A stretch of 64,000 bases of DNA from Azoarcus sp. L1K30 (GCF_018122735.1 NZ_JAGRRD010000001.1:2249262-2313261); one strand, 5' to 3'. Counted from the stretch's first letter, positions 8,700 through 18,745 are shown. Numbers and translations are program-made. The notes: generated by a model from the sequence alone, not told the origin.

Positions 8700-8794
8700 T
8701 CACTCACGCAACGGCTGCGCCGCCCCCGTCCGCAACGGGGAACCCGGGCGGCCGTTCGCACTCTCAAACCATCTATTCCTTTTTCACCGCCCAC

Positions 8795-9880
8795 ATGCTT
8801 GAGCAAGCCCTGTTGTTCGTCTTCGGCCTGACCACGCTTGTCATCGGCGCCGAACTGCTCGTCCGTGGCGCCTCGCGGCTGGCGGTCTCCTTCGGCATAT
8901 CGCCGCTCGTGGTGGGTTTGACTGTCGTCGCGTTCGGCACCAGCGCGCCTGAAATGGCGGTATCCGTCGGTTCCGCATTCAACGGCAATCCTGATATCGC
9001 CATTGGCAACGTCGTCGGCAGCAACATCGCAAACGTCCTGCTCATCCTGGGCATCGCCGCGCTGATCGCTCCGCTTGTGGTGGCAGAGCAGATCATCCGG
9101 CAGGAAATTCCGATCATGATCGGGGCCTCGGTGCTGCTGCTCCTCATGGCCCTTGACGGCGCTATCGGACGCACCGAGGCGGGCATCCTGTTCGGCCTGG
9201 TCGTCGGCTACACCGTGTTTCTCGTGCGCCAGTCGCGCAAGGCCTCCAAAGCCGCGGAAGACGCTTTCGCAGGGGAAATCCCGACCAGCAGCTGGGACCG
9301 GCACTGGAGCGTACAGACCCTGCTGATCGTCGCCGGCCTCGGTTTGCTGATCCTGGGTGCGGACTGGCTCGTAAGTTCGGCGGTGGCCTTCGCCCGTGTC
9401 TTCGGCGTCAGCGATCTGGTGATCGGGCTGACCGTCGTCGCGATCGGCACCTCGATGCCCGAGATCGCAACCTCCATCGTTGCGGCATTGCGCGGTCAGC
9501 GTGACATCGCTGTCGGTAACGTGGTCGGCAGCAATGTATTCAATATCTGCGCCGTGCTCGGCATGACCGGGCTGGTCGCGCCGGCCGGACTGCCGATTTC
9601 CGAGGCCGCACGCAACTTCGACCTGTGGGTGATGCTGGCAGTGGCCGTCGCCGCGCTACCGGTCATGATCACTGGCCGCGAGATCGCACGCTGGGAAGGC
9701 GCCGTGTTCCTGCTCTATTACGCGGCCTATACCGCCTGGCTGGTACTCGCTGCGCAACGCCATGCCGCCCTGCAGGCCTTTTCCGGCATCATGCTCAGCT
9801 ACGTGATCCCGCTGACTGCCCTCACGCTGCTCGTCAGTTTCGTCCTTCACCGCCGATCGACGACGGGAGGCGGGGACTAG
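8795..9880 (+). CDS. Calcium/sodium antiporter (CaCA family, YrbG-like)
   Basis: This 361-residue inner-membrane exchanger has about ten spans. Two inverted NCX repeats carry the ion-binding alpha motifs, VVAFGTSAPEMAVS near residue 50 and VVAIGTSMPEIATS near residue 215. The paired GNVVGSN sequences follow each. Both acidic residues of the alpha repeats are intact. ATG 8795 places the first hydrophobic helix at the N-terminus. Extended readings from 8507 run through metK in another frame and are rejected. The exchanged cation pair is family knowledge, not proven from sequence. Confidence 0.92.
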   Translation: MLEQALLFVFGLTTLVIGAELLVRGASRLAVSFGISPLVVGLTVVAFGTSAPEMAVSVGSAFNGNPDIAIGNVVGSNIANVLLILGIAALIAPLVVAEQIIRQEIPIMIGASVLLLLMALDGAIGRTEAGILFGLVVGYTVFLVRQSRKASKAAEDAFAGEIPTSSWDRHWSVQTLLIVAGLGLLILGADWLVSSAVAFARVFGVSDLVIGLTVVAIGTSMPEIATSIVAALRGQRDIAVGNVVGSNVFNICAVLGMTGLVAPAGLPISEAARNFDLWVMLAVAVAALPVMITGREIARWEGAVFLLYYAAYTAWLVLAAQRHAALQAFSGIMLSYVIPLTALTLLVSFVLHRRSTTGGGD

Positions 9881-10020
9881 ACGCGCGCCGCGTGAAACAT
9901 GGTGCCAAGTCGCCGTTTCATTGCCGGCTTGCGCCAACCGAACGGTCAGCCGGGAAAGCCCCACGATCCAAGGGAAACGCCTCTCGTCGCGCACTCCGCG
10001 TACCGACGCGTCGACGCCGA

Positions 10021-10049
10021 CTGACGAATGTTCGAAGTCAAGATATAAT
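10021..10049 (+). promoter_or_regulatory. Sigma-70 promoter of ahcY
   Basis: CTGACG (10021-10026) and TATAAT (10044-10049) are spaced by 17 bp. Transcription would start near 10056, exactly at the first base-paired position of the SAH riboswitch. The rest of the 314-bp gap (9881-10020) shows no gene. Confidence 0.8.
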
Positions 10050-10056
10050 TCGCCTT

Positions 10057-10115
10057 ACCGAGGAGCGCTGCAAGATCTTTAGTCCCAGGCTCGGTCATTT
10101 TGGAACTGCGCTCAC
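10057..10115 (+). ncRNA. S-adenosylhomocysteine (SAH) riboswitch, aptamer domain
   Basis: The RNA begins ACCGAGGAGCGCTGCAAG and contains CAGGCTCGGT and GCGCTCACC, the conserved blocks of the betaproteobacterial SAH aptamer. ACCGAG (10057-10062) pairs with CTCGGT (10090-10095), and GAGCGC (10063-10068) pairs with GCGCTC (10108-10113) in the pseudoknot. Downstream, CTCACC (10111-10116) can pair with GGTGAG (10145-10150) around a CCCGTGC/GCACGGG hairpin. That would compete with the pseudoknot and is a plausible expression platform (inference). SAH binding is expected to turn on ahcY, which removes SAH. Confidence 0.93.
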
Positions 10116-10194
10116 CTTTACCCGTGCCGGGCACGGGGTGTTCAGGTGAGCCCACCGTACCACCCCCTCCCGGCCACACGTTCAAGGAAACGAC

Positions 10195-11610
10195 ATGAAC
10201 TCTGTGGCTGACAACACCTTTACCGATTTCGTCATCGCCGACCTGTCGCTCGCCGACTGGGGACGCAAGGAAATCCGCATCGCCGAGACCGAGATGCCTG
10301 GCCTGATGGCGATTCGCGACGAATACGCCGCCAGCCAGCCGCTCAAGGGCGCACGCATTACCGGCTCGCTGCACATGACGATCCAGACCGCGGTGCTGAT
10401 CGAGACGCTGACTGCGCTCGGTGCCGAAGTGCGCTGGGCCTCGTGCAACATCTTCTCCACCCAGGACCACGCAGCCGCAGCCATCGCGGCCAGGGGAATT
10501 CCGGTCTTCGCGGTCAAGGGCGAATCGCTGACCGACTACTGGGACTACACCCACCGCATCTTCGACTGGTCCGACGGCGGCTATTCGAACATGATCCTCG
10601 ACGACGGCGGCGATGCGACGCTGCTGCTGCATCTGGGCGCGCGTGCGGAGAAGGACATCTCGGTCGTGGCCAAACCGGGCTCGGAAGAAGAGACCATCCT
10701 CTTCGCTGCCATCAAGGCCAGACTCGCCACCGACCCGACCTGGTACTCGACGCGCCTCGCACAGATCAAGGGCGTGACCGAAGAGACCACGACCGGCGTG
10801 CATCGCCTGTACCAGATGCACCAGCGCGGCGAGCTCAAATTCCCGGCGATCAACGTCAACGATTCGGTGACCAAATCGAAGTTCGACAATCTCTATGGCT
10901 GTCGCGAATCGCTGGTCGATGGCATCAAGCGCGCCACCGACGTCATGATCGCCGGCAAGGTTGCCGTGGTGGCCGGCTACGGCGACGTGGGCAAAGGCTC
11001 GGCACAGGCGCTGCGTGCGCTCTCGGCCCAGGTCTGGGTCACCGAGATCGACCCCATCTGCGCGCTGCAGGCGGCGATGGAGGGCTATCGCGTGGTCACC
11101 ATGGAGTATGCCGCGGACAAGGCCGACATCTTCGTCACCACCACGGGCAACTTCCACGTCATCACCCATGAACACATGGCCGCGATGAAGGACCAGGCGA
11201 TCGTTTGCAACATCGGACACTTCGACAACGAGATCGACGTCGCATCCCTCGAACAGTATCAATGGGAAGAGATCAAGCCGCAGGTCGACCATGTCATCTT
11301 CCCCGACGGCAAGCGCATCATCCTGCTGGCCAAGGGGCGCCTGGTGAACCTGGGCTGCGGTACCGGTCATCCGAGCTACGTCATGTCGTCCAGCTTTGCC
11401 AACCAGACGATCGCCCAGATCGAGCTCTATACTCGTACCAGTGACTATCCCGTCGGCGTCTACACGCTGCCGAAGCATCTGGACGAGAAAGTTGCACGTC
11501 TGCAGCTGAAGAAGCTCAACGCCGAACTCAGCGTGCTCCGTCCCGAGCAGGCTGCCTACATCGGCGTACCCGTCGAGGGCCCTTACAAGGCGGACCACTA
11601 CCGCTACTGA
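10195..11610 (+). CDS. ahcY: Adenosylhomocysteinase (SAH hydrolase)
   Basis: AhcY hydrolyses SAH to homocysteine and adenosine with tightly bound NAD. The 471-residue protein shows [15 protein letters not shown] and [20 protein letters not shown] in the substrate domain. The NAD site is [20 protein letters not shown], and the C-terminal KADHYRY tail reaches the neighbouring subunit. An AAGGA ribosome site lies 7 nt before the ATG. Expression is governed by the SAH riboswitch just upstream. It heads a run of same-strand genes that ends with metF. Confidence 0.98.
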   Translation: MNSVADNTFTDFVIADLSLADWGRKEIRIAETEMPGLMAIRDEYAASQPLKGARITGSLHMTIQTAVLIETLTALGAEVRWASCNIFSTQDHAAAAIAARGIPVFAVKGESLTDYWDYTHRIFDWSDGGYSNMILDDGGDATLLLHLGARAEKDISVVAKPGSEEETILFAAIKARLATDPTWYSTRLAQIKGVTEETTTGVHRLYQMHQRGELKFPAINVNDSVTKSKFDNLYGCRESLVDGIKRATDVMIAGKVAVVAGYGDVGKGSAQALRALSAQVWVTEIDPICALQAAMEGYRVVTMEYAADKADIFVTTTGNFHVITHEHMAAMKDQAIVCNIGHFDNEIDVASLEQYQWEEIKPQVDHVIFPDGKRIILLAKGRLVNLGCGTGHPSYVMSSSFANQTIAQIELYTRTSDYPVGVYTLPKHLDEKVARLQLKKLNAELSVLRPEQAAYIGVPVEGPYKADHYRY

Positions 11611-11675
11611 CAAGGGGCACACGGCTGCGCTGCCAGGTTGCGAGCAGCGCAGCCGCAAGAAGAAGGAGACACAGC

Positions 11676-12332
11676 ATGAATGCCATTAGCGTGCGACATA
11701 CTCGCCCGGAGGACATTCCTGCACTGATCGCGATGCAGGCCGAGGTCTATCCGGATATTCCGCCCTGGAGCCAGCGCAAGCTGCGCGAGCAACTCGATGT
11801 CTTCCCGCAAGGGCAGATCGTCGCTGAAACTGCAGACGGGCTGGTGGGGTGCGCCAGTTCGCTCATCGTGCAGTGGGACGACTGGGCCGAATCACACAGC
11901 TGGAAGGAGATCACCGGTGCCGGCACCTTCGACAGCCACAATCCCAACGGCCGCACGCTGTATGGTGCCGAGGTCTTCGTCGATCCGCGAGTGAAAGGGC
12001 GCGGGATTGGTCACCTGCTGTACGAAGGTCGCCGGACCCTGTGCCGCGCAATGAACCTCAAGCGCATCATTGCGTGCGGGCGGCTGCCCGGCTATCGGCC
12101 GCATTCGGCAGACATGAGCCCGGAGTTCTATGCGCAGAAGGTCGTATGGGGCGATTTCGGCGATCCGGTGCTGAGCTTCCAGCTCAAGGAGGGATTCAGC
12201 TATTGCGGCGTCATCGAGGATTACCTGCCGGAAGACATCGCCTCCTGCGGTCATGCCTCGCTGATCGTGTGGCTCAACCCGGACTACCGTCCCGACCTGC
12301 CCACCACCATCCCGGAGGAAATCGCACTATGA
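11676..12332 (+). CDS. GNAT family N-acetyltransferase
   Basis: This 218-residue acyl-CoA-dependent transferase has the GNAT motif A in EVFVDPRVKGRGIGHLLYEG (the RGIG acetyl-CoA loop, about residues 95-115). The acceptor substrate is unknown. Its stop overlaps the ATG of the downstream carbon-nitrogen hydrolase (ATGA). In other bacteria the same two domains occur as one fused protein, so the pair probably works as a unit. The gene follows ahcY by 65 bp with a good AAGGAG site. Confidence 0.88.
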   Translation: MNAISVRHTRPEDIPALIAMQAEVYPDIPPWSQRKLREQLDVFPQGQIVAETADGLVGCASSLIVQWDDWAESHSWKEITGAGTFDSHNPNGRTLYGAEVFVDPRVKGRGIGHLLYEGRRTLCRAMNLKRIIACGRLPGYRPHSADMSPEFYAQKVVWGDFGDPVLSFQLKEGFSYCGVIEDYLPEDIASCGHASLIVWLNPDYRPDLPTTIPEEIAL

Positions 12333-13204
12333 TCGTTCGAATTGCTGCCGTGCAATACCTGCTGCGTCCGATTCACGACTGGTCGGGCTTCGAGAACCAG
12401 GTCCGCTTCATCATGAAGGCTGCCGGGGACTACAAACCGCAGTTCGTGCTGCTGCCGGAGATCTTCACCACCCAGCTGCTGTCGTTCATGGATACCAGTG
12501 ATGTGCGCGCCGCCGTCCGCAACATGAACGACTACACCCGGCGCTACAAGGATCTGATGCAGGAGCTTGCCGCGCAGTGGAACGTACACCTCATCGGTGG
12601 CACGACACCGCAGGTCAACGACGAAGGGCGTCTGCTCAACACGGCCTACTACTTCACCCCGACCGGAGAGATCTACGAGCAGGACAAAATTCACCGCACG
12701 CGCTGGGAACGCGAGAAGTGGAATACCGACGCGGGTGACCAGCTGCGCCTGTTCGACACCCCGTTCGGCAAGATCGCCATCCTGATCTGCTACGACATCG
12801 AGTTCCCCGAACTCGCGCGCATGGTATGCGAAGCGGGCGCCGACATCCTGTTCGTGCCGTCATGTACGGACGACCGCCAGGGCTTTCTGCGCGTGCGCTA
12901 TTGCTGCCATGCACGGGCGATCGAGAACCAGGTCTTCGTCGCCATGACCAGCACCGTCGGCAACCTGCCGGTGGAGGGCCTGGGCCTGCACTACGGCCAG
13001 GCCAGCATCATCACCCCGTCCGATTTCGCGTTCGCGCGCGACGGCATCGCCGCCGAAGGTACGCCCAATATCGAGCAGATCGTGGTTGCCGATGTCGACC
13101 TCGCCGACCTCGAAAGCGGCCGCATCAACGGCACGACCATTCCTCTCTACGACAAGCGCAAGGATGTCTACGAGCACCCTGTCGAAGTGGTGAAGGTCAG
13201 CTGA
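12329..13204 (+). CDS. Carbon-nitrogen hydrolase (nitrilase superfamily)
   Basis: This 291-residue amidase-type enzyme has the catalytic Glu-Lys-Cys triad in VLLPEIFTT (near residue 45), YEQDKIHRTR (near 115) and ILICYDIEFPE (near 152). The ATG overlaps the GNAT stop, which indicates translational coupling. The pair corresponds to the fused GNAT-nitrilase proteins of other proteobacteria, whose substrate is not firmly known. Its place between ahcY and metF invites a role in repair or salvage of a methyl-cycle metabolite, but that is inference. Confidence 0.88.
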   Translation: MIVRIAAVQYLLRPIHDWSGFENQVRFIMKAAGDYKPQFVLLPEIFTTQLLSFMDTSDVRAAVRNMNDYTRRYKDLMQELAAQWNVHLIGGTTPQVNDEGRLLNTAYYFTPTGEIYEQDKIHRTRWEREKWNTDAGDQLRLFDTPFGKIAILICYDIEFPELARMVCEAGADILFVPSCTDDRQGFLRVRYCCHARAIENQVFVAMTSTVGNLPVEGLGLHYGQASIITPSDFAFARDGIAAEGTPNIEQIVVADVDLADLESGRINGTTIPLYDKRKDVYEHPVEVVKVS

Positions 13205-13222
13205 GCACGGACGGAAGCGCGA

Positions 13223-14059
13223 TTGAAATCCTTCCACCGCCGTGCCGCGCGCCCGGCCCCCACACCCTCAGTTGCGCAGCCCGGACCTGCAGCCGAACGA
13301 CACGGACTGATGCGGGCGGACAGCCTCTTGGCGGCGCAGGGGCTGGCGTCTTCGCGCACCGCCGCGCGCTGCCTGATCGAGGCCGGACGCGTACGCTGGG
13401 AAGGCGGACCGGTCACCAAGGCATCACTGGCACTACCGGCATCGGCAAGGCTTGAGGTCGCACCCGACGCGGACGACTGCTTCGTTTCGCGCGGCGGCCT
13501 CAAACTCTCCGGCGCGATGGCCGCGTCCGGCGTTGCCGCGCGCGGGCGGATTTGCCTGGACGTCGGGCAATCAACCGGCGGCTTTACCGACTGCCTGCTG
13601 CAAGCCGGCGCAAGTCGGGTGGTCGGCGTAGAGGTCGGACATGGACAGCTTCATCCCCGACTCGGCACCGATGCCCGCTGCGTGACACTTGAAGGCATCA
13701 ACGCCCGTCACCTCGCGGCACAAGACCTCGGCGAGCACTATCCGGCGGGCGGATTCGATCTCATCGTGTGCGACGCCAGCTTCATTTCACTCACCCTGCT
13801 GATGCCGCAGTGGCCAGCACTTCTTGCGGATGACGGCGACATTCTCGCACTGGTAAAACCGCAGTTCGAAGTGGGCCCCAAGGGGATATCAAAGGGTGGC
13901 ATCGTTCGCGACACCTCGCTTTACGCCGGCGTCGAAAGCCGACTGCGGCAAACTGCGAGGCAATGCGGCCTGGCCGTCCATGGCTGGTTTGACTCCCCCA
14001 TCACCGGTACCGACGGCAACCGCGAATTCTTCATCTGGATGAAACATGACCCACACTGA
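13223..14059 (+). CDS. TlyA family rRNA 2'-O-methyltransferase (S4 domain)
   Basis: This is a SAM-dependent RNA methyltransferase of the TlyA/hemolysin A family. An S4 RNA-binding domain (MRADSLLAAQGLASSRTAAR) precedes an FtsJ-like domain with motif I DVGQSTGGFTDCLLQAG. The usual Ala after DVG is Gln here. A probable K-D-K-E catalytic set lies in GGLKLSG, VCDASFIS, LVKPQFEVG and NREFF. The start is uncertain: ATG 13223 gives 278 residues, whereas ATG 13310 begins directly at the S4 domain. The 3' end overlaps metF by 14 nt. Confidence 0.88.
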   Translation: MKSFHRRAARPAPTPSVAQPGPAAERHGLMRADSLLAAQGLASSRTAARCLIEAGRVRWEGGPVTKASLALPASARLEVAPDADDCFVSRGGLKLSGAMAASGVAARGRICLDVGQSTGGFTDCLLQAGASRVVGVEVGHGQLHPRLGTDARCVTLEGINARHLAAQDLGEHYPAGGFDLIVCDASFISLTLLMPQWPALLADDGDILALVKPQFEVGPKGISKGGIVRDTSLYAGVESRLRQTARQCGLAVHGWFDSPITGTDGNREFFIWMKHDPH

Positions 14060-14879
14060 GCTTTCGATTGAATTCTTTCCGCCCCAGACCGAAGAGGGGG
14101 CGGAAAAACTGCGCAGTGTCCGCGCGCGCTTGGCCGAGCTCAACCCGAGCTTTTTCTCGGTCACCTACGGCGCCGGCGGATCGACCCGCGAACGCACGTT
14201 CGCCACCGTCAGGGAGATTGCCGCGAGCGGCAGCGAAGCGGCACCGCATCTGTCGTGCATCGGCTCCACCCGCGACAGCATCCGCACCATCCTGAGCGAA
14301 TACGCCGATGCGGGCATCAAGCGCATCGTGGCATTGCGCGGTGACCTGCCCTCGGGTGTGGGCGACGCCGGCGAATTCCGCTACGCCAATGAACTGGTGG
14401 CCTTCATTCGTGCGGAAACCGGGAATCGCTTCCGCATCGAAGTGGCCGCCTACCCGGAATGGCACCCGCAGGCCCGCAGCCCGCTGGACGATCTGCACGC
14501 CTTCAAGCGCAAGGCCGAGGCCGGTGCGGACTCCGCCATCACCCAGTATTTCTACAACATCGATGCCTACCTGCATTTTGTGGACGCGGTGCGTGCGATG
14601 GGCGTCGACATTCCGATCGTCCCGGGCATCATGCCGATCGGAAGCTTCTCCAAGCTGGCACGCTTCTCAGACGCCTGCGGCACCGAGATTCCACGCTGGA
14701 TGCGCAAGAAATTCGAAGCCTTCGGAGACGACAGCGAATCGATCAAGGCCTTCGGCCTCGACGTCGTCACCTCGATGTGCGAAAAGCTCATCGCCAGCGG
14801 CGCGCCTGGACTGCATTTCTACAGCATGAACCAGTCCGCACTCACTACCGAGATCTGCAAACGGCTCAATCTCGCCTGA
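14046..14879 (+). CDS. metF: 5,10-methylenetetrahydrofolate reductase
   Basis: MetF is an FAD-dependent TIM-barrel enzyme that makes 5-methyl-THF for homocysteine methylation. The 277-residue protein starts MTHTELSIEFFPPQTEEGAE and contains FFSVTYGAGGSTRERT, RIVALRGDLPSG and ITQYFYNIDAYLHFVD, all typical. The ATG lies inside the tlyA 3' end (14-nt overlap), so the genes are coupled. It closes the ahcY-to-metF run and supplies the methyl donor that regenerates methionine for MetK. Confidence 0.97.
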   Translation: MTHTELSIEFFPPQTEEGAEKLRSVRARLAELNPSFFSVTYGAGGSTRERTFATVREIAASGSEAAPHLSCIGSTRDSIRTILSEYADAGIKRIVALRGDLPSGVGDAGEFRYANELVAFIRAETGNRFRIEVAAYPEWHPQARSPLDDLHAFKRKAEAGADSAITQYFYNIDAYLHFVDAVRAMGVDIPIVPGIMPIGSFSKLARFSDACGTEIPRWMRKKFEAFGDDSESIKAFGLDVVTSMCEKLIASGAPGLHFYSMNQSALTTEICKRLNLA

Positions 14880-14888
14880 CGCGATGAA

Positions 14889-14914
14889 GGGCGTGCCCCG
14901 CAGCGGGCACGCCC
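14889..14914. terminator. Perfect 10-bp hairpin between convergent metF and chemoreceptor genes
   Basis: GGGCGTGCCC (14889-14898) and GGGCACGCCC (14905-14914) pair fully around CGCAGC. It sits 9 nt after the metF stop and 6 nt past the convergent chemoreceptor stop, so it can serve both strands. A T-rich tail is lacking on both sides, so termination efficiency is uncertain. Confidence 0.55.
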
Positions 14915-14920
14915 GCTCAC

Positions 14921-16024
14921 TCATGCCTTGCGCTGGGCGGACGAATCGGCAATCGACTGCAATTCGGCGAGCACGCGCACGCTGGCCTCTTCCATCTCTT
15001 CGATACCGGACAGGGCATCATCCAGACGCCCGGCCCGCAATGCTTCGAGCGCGCGCTTGCCCGAGGCGTGCACGCGCGCATGCGGTGCGTCGAGGTTGCG
15101 ATAGGCCGGCAGATGCGAGAAGCACTTGCCATCCCCCTCGTGGTACCACTTGCCGAGCCGACATTCGTGGTGGCTGGCAAACTCCTCGGTCTTGCGATCA
15201 GAATGGCCCGACACGACCTGATAAACGTCGAGTTTGAAGATCAGGTGATCGAGCTTGGCCAGCTCGGCGAAGCTGCGCACCGCGGCATCCTGCATCGTTC
15301 CGGCCAGCTGGCGCGCGATGATGCACAGCTCGTCCATGCTGCGCCGCGCCTGTCCACCTTCGTCGGCGGCAACCGAAGCCCGCTCCGACAGTGCGCCGAT
15401 GACGCCCTGAACCTGTCCCGTCTCACCCTGAATGGCCGTGACCAGTGCCGAGATTTCGTTGGTCGCACCCGCGGTGCGTTCGGCCAGCTTTCGCACTTCG
15501 TCCGCCACGACTGCAAACCCGCGCCCCTGCTCTCCGGCGCGTGCGGCCTCGATCGCAGCATTCAGCGCCAGCAGGTTGGTCTGGTCCGCAATCTCGCGAA
15601 TCAGCCTGACGATCCCCCCGATCTGGGCCGCCCGCTCTGCCAGCTGCTGCACGGACCCCACGGTGTCACCGGTCTCGCTCGCCAGCAAGCCCAGGCTCTC
15701 CGATACACTGTCGATCGCGGCCACGCTTTCGTCGGCCGCCGACGTCGACCGCGCCGCGACGCGTTGCTGCTCGGCGAGTCGATGCGCCAGATCGCCGAAT
15801 GTGCCCTGCACGGACACCAGCGTCTGGCCGTAACTGCGCAGCTGGACGAACAAGGCGTCGAACAAAGCCTCCCTTCGCCGTGCCTCGGCACACGAACGTT
15901 CCTGCTCCGCCATCCGCGCCTCGAGCGCATTCGCCCGTTCGCGTTCGGATTCGAGCGCATTGCGCGCGAGATCCAGCTCAGCCCTGAGCACTGCGAGCTC
16001 GGCGCTGTTTCCAAACCACCCCAT
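14921..16024 (-). CDS. Soluble methyl-accepting chemotaxis protein with C-terminal CZB zinc-binding domain
   Basis: This 367-residue cytoplasmic chemoreceptor has no membrane span. An N-terminal coiled coil (residues 8-60) leads to the signalling hairpin, whose tip is [20 protein letters not shown] near residues 145-165. The C-terminal CZB domain (about 255-330) shows [26 protein letters not shown] and HARVHASG, with the conserved His/Cys zinc ligands. CZB domains sense zinc or oxidants such as hypochlorite in characterised homologues. ATG 16024 (MGWFGNS) is preferred to an upstream in-frame start at 16042. Confidence 0.92.
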   Translation of the reverse strand: MGWFGNSAELAVLRAELDLARNALESERERANALEARMAEQERSCAEARRREALFDALFVQLRSYGQTLVSVQGTFGDLAHRLAEQQRVAARSTSAADESVAAIDSVSESLGLLASETGDTVGSVQQLAERAAQIGGIVRLIREIADQTNLLALNAAIEAARAGEQGRGFAVVADEVRKLAERTAGATNEISALVTAIQGETGQVQGVIGALSERASVAADEGGQARRSMDELCIIARQLAGTMQDAAVRSFAELAKLDHLIFKLDVYQVVSGHSDRKTEEFASHHECRLGKWYHEGDGKCFSHLPAYRNLDAPHARVHASGKRALEALRAGRLDDALSGIEEMEEASVRVLAELQSIADSSAQRKA

Positions 16025-16120
16025 GACCAATCTTCTCCTCAAATCCGCTCAATCGGCGCGGGATCGCGTCTGCTATTGACGATATATCGTCCGTAACAGC
16101 AAAAGCTTAAGTATGGCGCA

Positions 16121-17020
16121 TCATTTCGCGCGCGGCCTAATCATGATCAAGATACCCGCTATTACCATGGCCGTACCCATGAGCTGCGTTGCGCCGATCG
16201 CTTCGTCGAGCAGAAGCCAGCCCAGGAAAATCGTGATTACCGGTCCCAAGGTGCCGGTCAAGGACACAGGCCCCGCACCAAGGCGGCGAATCGCCTCGGA
16301 CACCAGCCACACTGGCCCGACGGTACTGAATGCAGCCATCGCCAGCGCCAAACCGTACACCTGCCATGGTTGCGCCAGCGCGTCGAGCGGTCGCATGACG
16401 ATAAATTGCACGATGCTGAAGATGCAGGCGAAGGACGACGCATAGGCAGCTACGCGAGCAGACCCCAGACGGCCGACCACTTGACCGTTTCCCATCAGGT
16501 AGAGGGCGTAACTCACCGCACTGGCGAACACCAGCCCGCACCCGATCAGCACTTCCGCCGCCTCGCCGGTAACCTTGAGATCGTGCCCGACGGCGAGCCC
16601 GATCCCCAGATACGATATTGCCAGCGCGACCGCCATGCGGCGCGTGATCGGCTTGCCGAGAAACAGCGCCGAAACGGCAATCACAATGGTCGGATAGAGA
16701 AACAGGATCAGACGCTCGAGCGCGGCGGAGATATACGCCAGACCGAGAAAGTCGAAGTAGCTGGCCAGGTAATAGCCGAACAGTCCGAGCAGCGCCATCC
16801 ACAACCAGTCGATACGGGTAAGGGCGACCGCCGCTTGGCGACCGCCGATGGCCCCGAGCAGCAAGAAGAAGGGCAACGAAAACGCCATGCGCAGGGCCAG
16901 CAAGGTCTCGGCATCGACGCCGAAACGGTAGGCCAGCTTGACCAGGATGGCCTTGAACGAAAACCCCACGGCGCCGGCCACTGCAAACAGCAGTCCGACG
17001 CGCATCGACGCCTGCTCCAT
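16121..17020 (-). CDS. EamA/DMT family transporter
   Basis: This is a predicted ten-span drug/metabolite transporter of about 299 residues built from two EamA repeats. The first begins LLFAVAGAVGFSFKAILVKL and the second near GCGLVFASAVSYALYLMGNG. The C-terminal half ends LGPVITIFLGWLLLDEAI and a short RPRAK tail. ATG 17020 is chosen, although an ATG five codons inside (17005) is equally placed. Longer readings extend into the ATPase gene and lack family homology. Substrate unknown. Confidence 0.85.
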   Translation of the reverse strand: MEQASMRVGLLFAVAGAVGFSFKAILVKLAYRFGVDAETLLALRMAFSLPFFLLLGAIGGRQAAVALTRIDWLWMALLGLFGYYLASYFDFLGLAYISAALERLILFLYPTIVIAVSALFLGKPITRRMAVALAISYLGIGLAVGHDLKVTGEAAEVLIGCGLVFASAVSYALYLMGNGQVVGRLGSARVAAYASSFACIFSIVQFIVMRPLDALAQPWQVYGLALAMAAFSTVGPVWLVSEAIRRLGAGPVSLTGTLGPVITIFLGWLLLDEAIGATQLMGTAMVIAGILIMIRPRAK

Positions 17021-17144
17021 CTCCTGAACTCCGTCGTCGGCGTGCCGGGAACAGGCCACCAGCGTCATCAATACACATCTATCCGATGCGCCCGCCCCCC
17101 TGGGGCACGAGCGCTCAACACCGCCACAATGAACAGAAACCGGC

Positions 17145-18641
17145 TCAGCGTTTACGGCCGAGCAAGGACCCCAGCAGGCCGCGCACGATCTGGCGCCCGA
17201 TACTGCTGCCGATCGTTCGGGTGACAGTCTTGGCCGCAATCTGCACCAGTCCATCGCGCTGGCCGCCGCGCGGCCCGGTCGAGCCGAAAAGGATGTCGTT
17301 CAGCGCGCCACCGCTACTGCCGCCGTTCCCGGCCGCTGTCTCGGTGGCCGCGGCGTCGCGCGCAGCCGCCTGCGCACGCAAGCGTTCGTACGCCGACTCG
17401 CGATCTTCGACCTTCTCGTAATGACCGTAGATCACCGACGCGGTGATCGCCGTCTTGCGTTCTGCCTCCGACAGCGGGCCCAGACGCGAATCGGGCGCGA
17501 CCACGAAGGCGCGCTCGACCACATTGGGGCGCCCCTTCTCGTCGAGAAAGGAGATCAGCGCCTCGCCCACGCCCAACTCGGTGATCGCCGCCGCGGCGTC
17601 GAAGGCGGGGTTCGCGCGCATGGTGTCAGCTGCGGTCTTGACCGCCTTCTGGTCGCGCGGCGTGAACGCGCGCAGCGCATGCTGGACGCGGTTACCCAGC
17701 TGCCCGAGCACCGTGTCGGGCACATCGAGCGGATTCTGGGTGACGAAATAGACGCCAACGCCCTTGGAGCGGATCAGCCGCACGACCTGTTCTATCTTTT
17801 CGATCAGCGCTTTCGGCGCGTCGTTGAACAGCAGATGCGCTTCGTCGAAGAAGAACACCATCTTCGGCTTGTCCGGATCGCCCACTTCGGGCAAATGCTC
17901 GAACAGCTCCGACAACAGCCACAGCAGGAAGGTCGAATACAGCTTCGGCGAGTTGTACAGCCGATCGGCCGCCAGCACGTTGATCACACCGCGACCGTCG
18001 GCGTCGGTCTGCATCAGGTCATTGATGTCGAGCATCGGCTCGCCGAAGAAGATGTCGCCCCCCTGCTCCTCGAGCCCGAGCAGATTGCGCTGGATCGCCC
18101 CGATGGACGCAGTCGAGATATTGCCGTACTCGGTCGTAAACGACTTCGCGTTCTCGCCCACGTATTGCACCATCGCCCGCAGATCCTTGAGATCGAGCAG
18201 CAACAGCCCGTTGTCGTCTGCCACCTTGAACACCAGTTGCAGCACCCCGGTCTGGGTGTCGTTGAGGTTGAGCAGGCGCGACAGCAGCAGCGGCCCCATG
18301 TCGGAAATGGTGGCCCGTACCGGATGCCCCTGCTCGCCGAACACGTCCCAGAACACCGTCGTATTGGCACGTGGATGAAAGGTGTCGATACCGAGCGCGG
18401 CCAGCCGCTGCATGAGCTTCTCGGAAGCAGTGCCGGCAGCGCCGATGCCGGACAAATCCCCCTTGACGTCCGCCATGAAGACCGGCACGCCAATGCTGGC
18501 AAAGGACTCCGCCATCTTCTGCAGGGTGACGGTCTTGCCGGTACCGGTGGCACCGGTAATCAGCCCGTGGCGATTGGCGAGGCGCGGAAGCAGTGTGATG
18601 TCCTTGTCTCGGGTCTTGGCGATCAATAGTGGCTCGGCCAT
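17145..18641 (-). CDS. HerA-like helicase/ATPase, DUF853 (YjgR) family
   Basis: This 498-residue cytoplasmic P-loop ATPase has Walker [14 protein letters not shown] near residue 30 and Walker [15 protein letters not shown] near 255. The sequence [20 protein letters not shown] is typical of HerA/FtsK-like motors. The C-terminal ~70 residues are Ala/Gly-rich ([16 protein letters not shown]) and end in a basic [16 protein letters not shown] tail. The family is widespread in proteobacteria, but its cellular role is unproven. It is divergent from yebC. Confidence 0.88.
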   Translation of the reverse strand: MAEPLLIAKTRDKDITLLPRLANRHGLITGATGTGKTVTLQKMAESFASIGVPVFMADVKGDLSGIGAAGTASEKLMQRLAALGIDTFHPRANTTVFWDVFGEQGHPVRATISDMGPLLLSRLLNLNDTQTGVLQLVFKVADDNGLLLLDLKDLRAMVQYVGENAKSFTTEYGNISTASIGAIQRNLLGLEEQGGDIFFGEPMLDINDLMQTDADGRGVINVLAADRLYNSPKLYSTFLLWLLSELFEHLPEVGDPDKPKMVFFFDEAHLLFNDAPKALIEKIEQVVRLIRSKGVGVYFVTQNPLDVPDTVLGQLGNRVQHALRAFTPRDQKAVKTAADTMRANPAFDAAAAITELGVGEALISFLDEKGRPNVVERAFVVAPDSRLGPLSEAERKTAITASVIYGHYEKVEDRESAYERLRAQAAARDAAATETAAGNGGSSGGALNDILFGSTGPRGGQRDGLVQIAAKTVTRTIGSSIGRQIVRGLLGSLLGRKR

Positions 18642-18745
18642 GCGCCTCTCCTGCAGATGTACGGAATTGACGGGAAATATGCCGAATATTACCCCGCGCG
18701 CCCCGTTTACGTGCCGCCGGATACCAGCCCCGGGCGCTGCATCTG

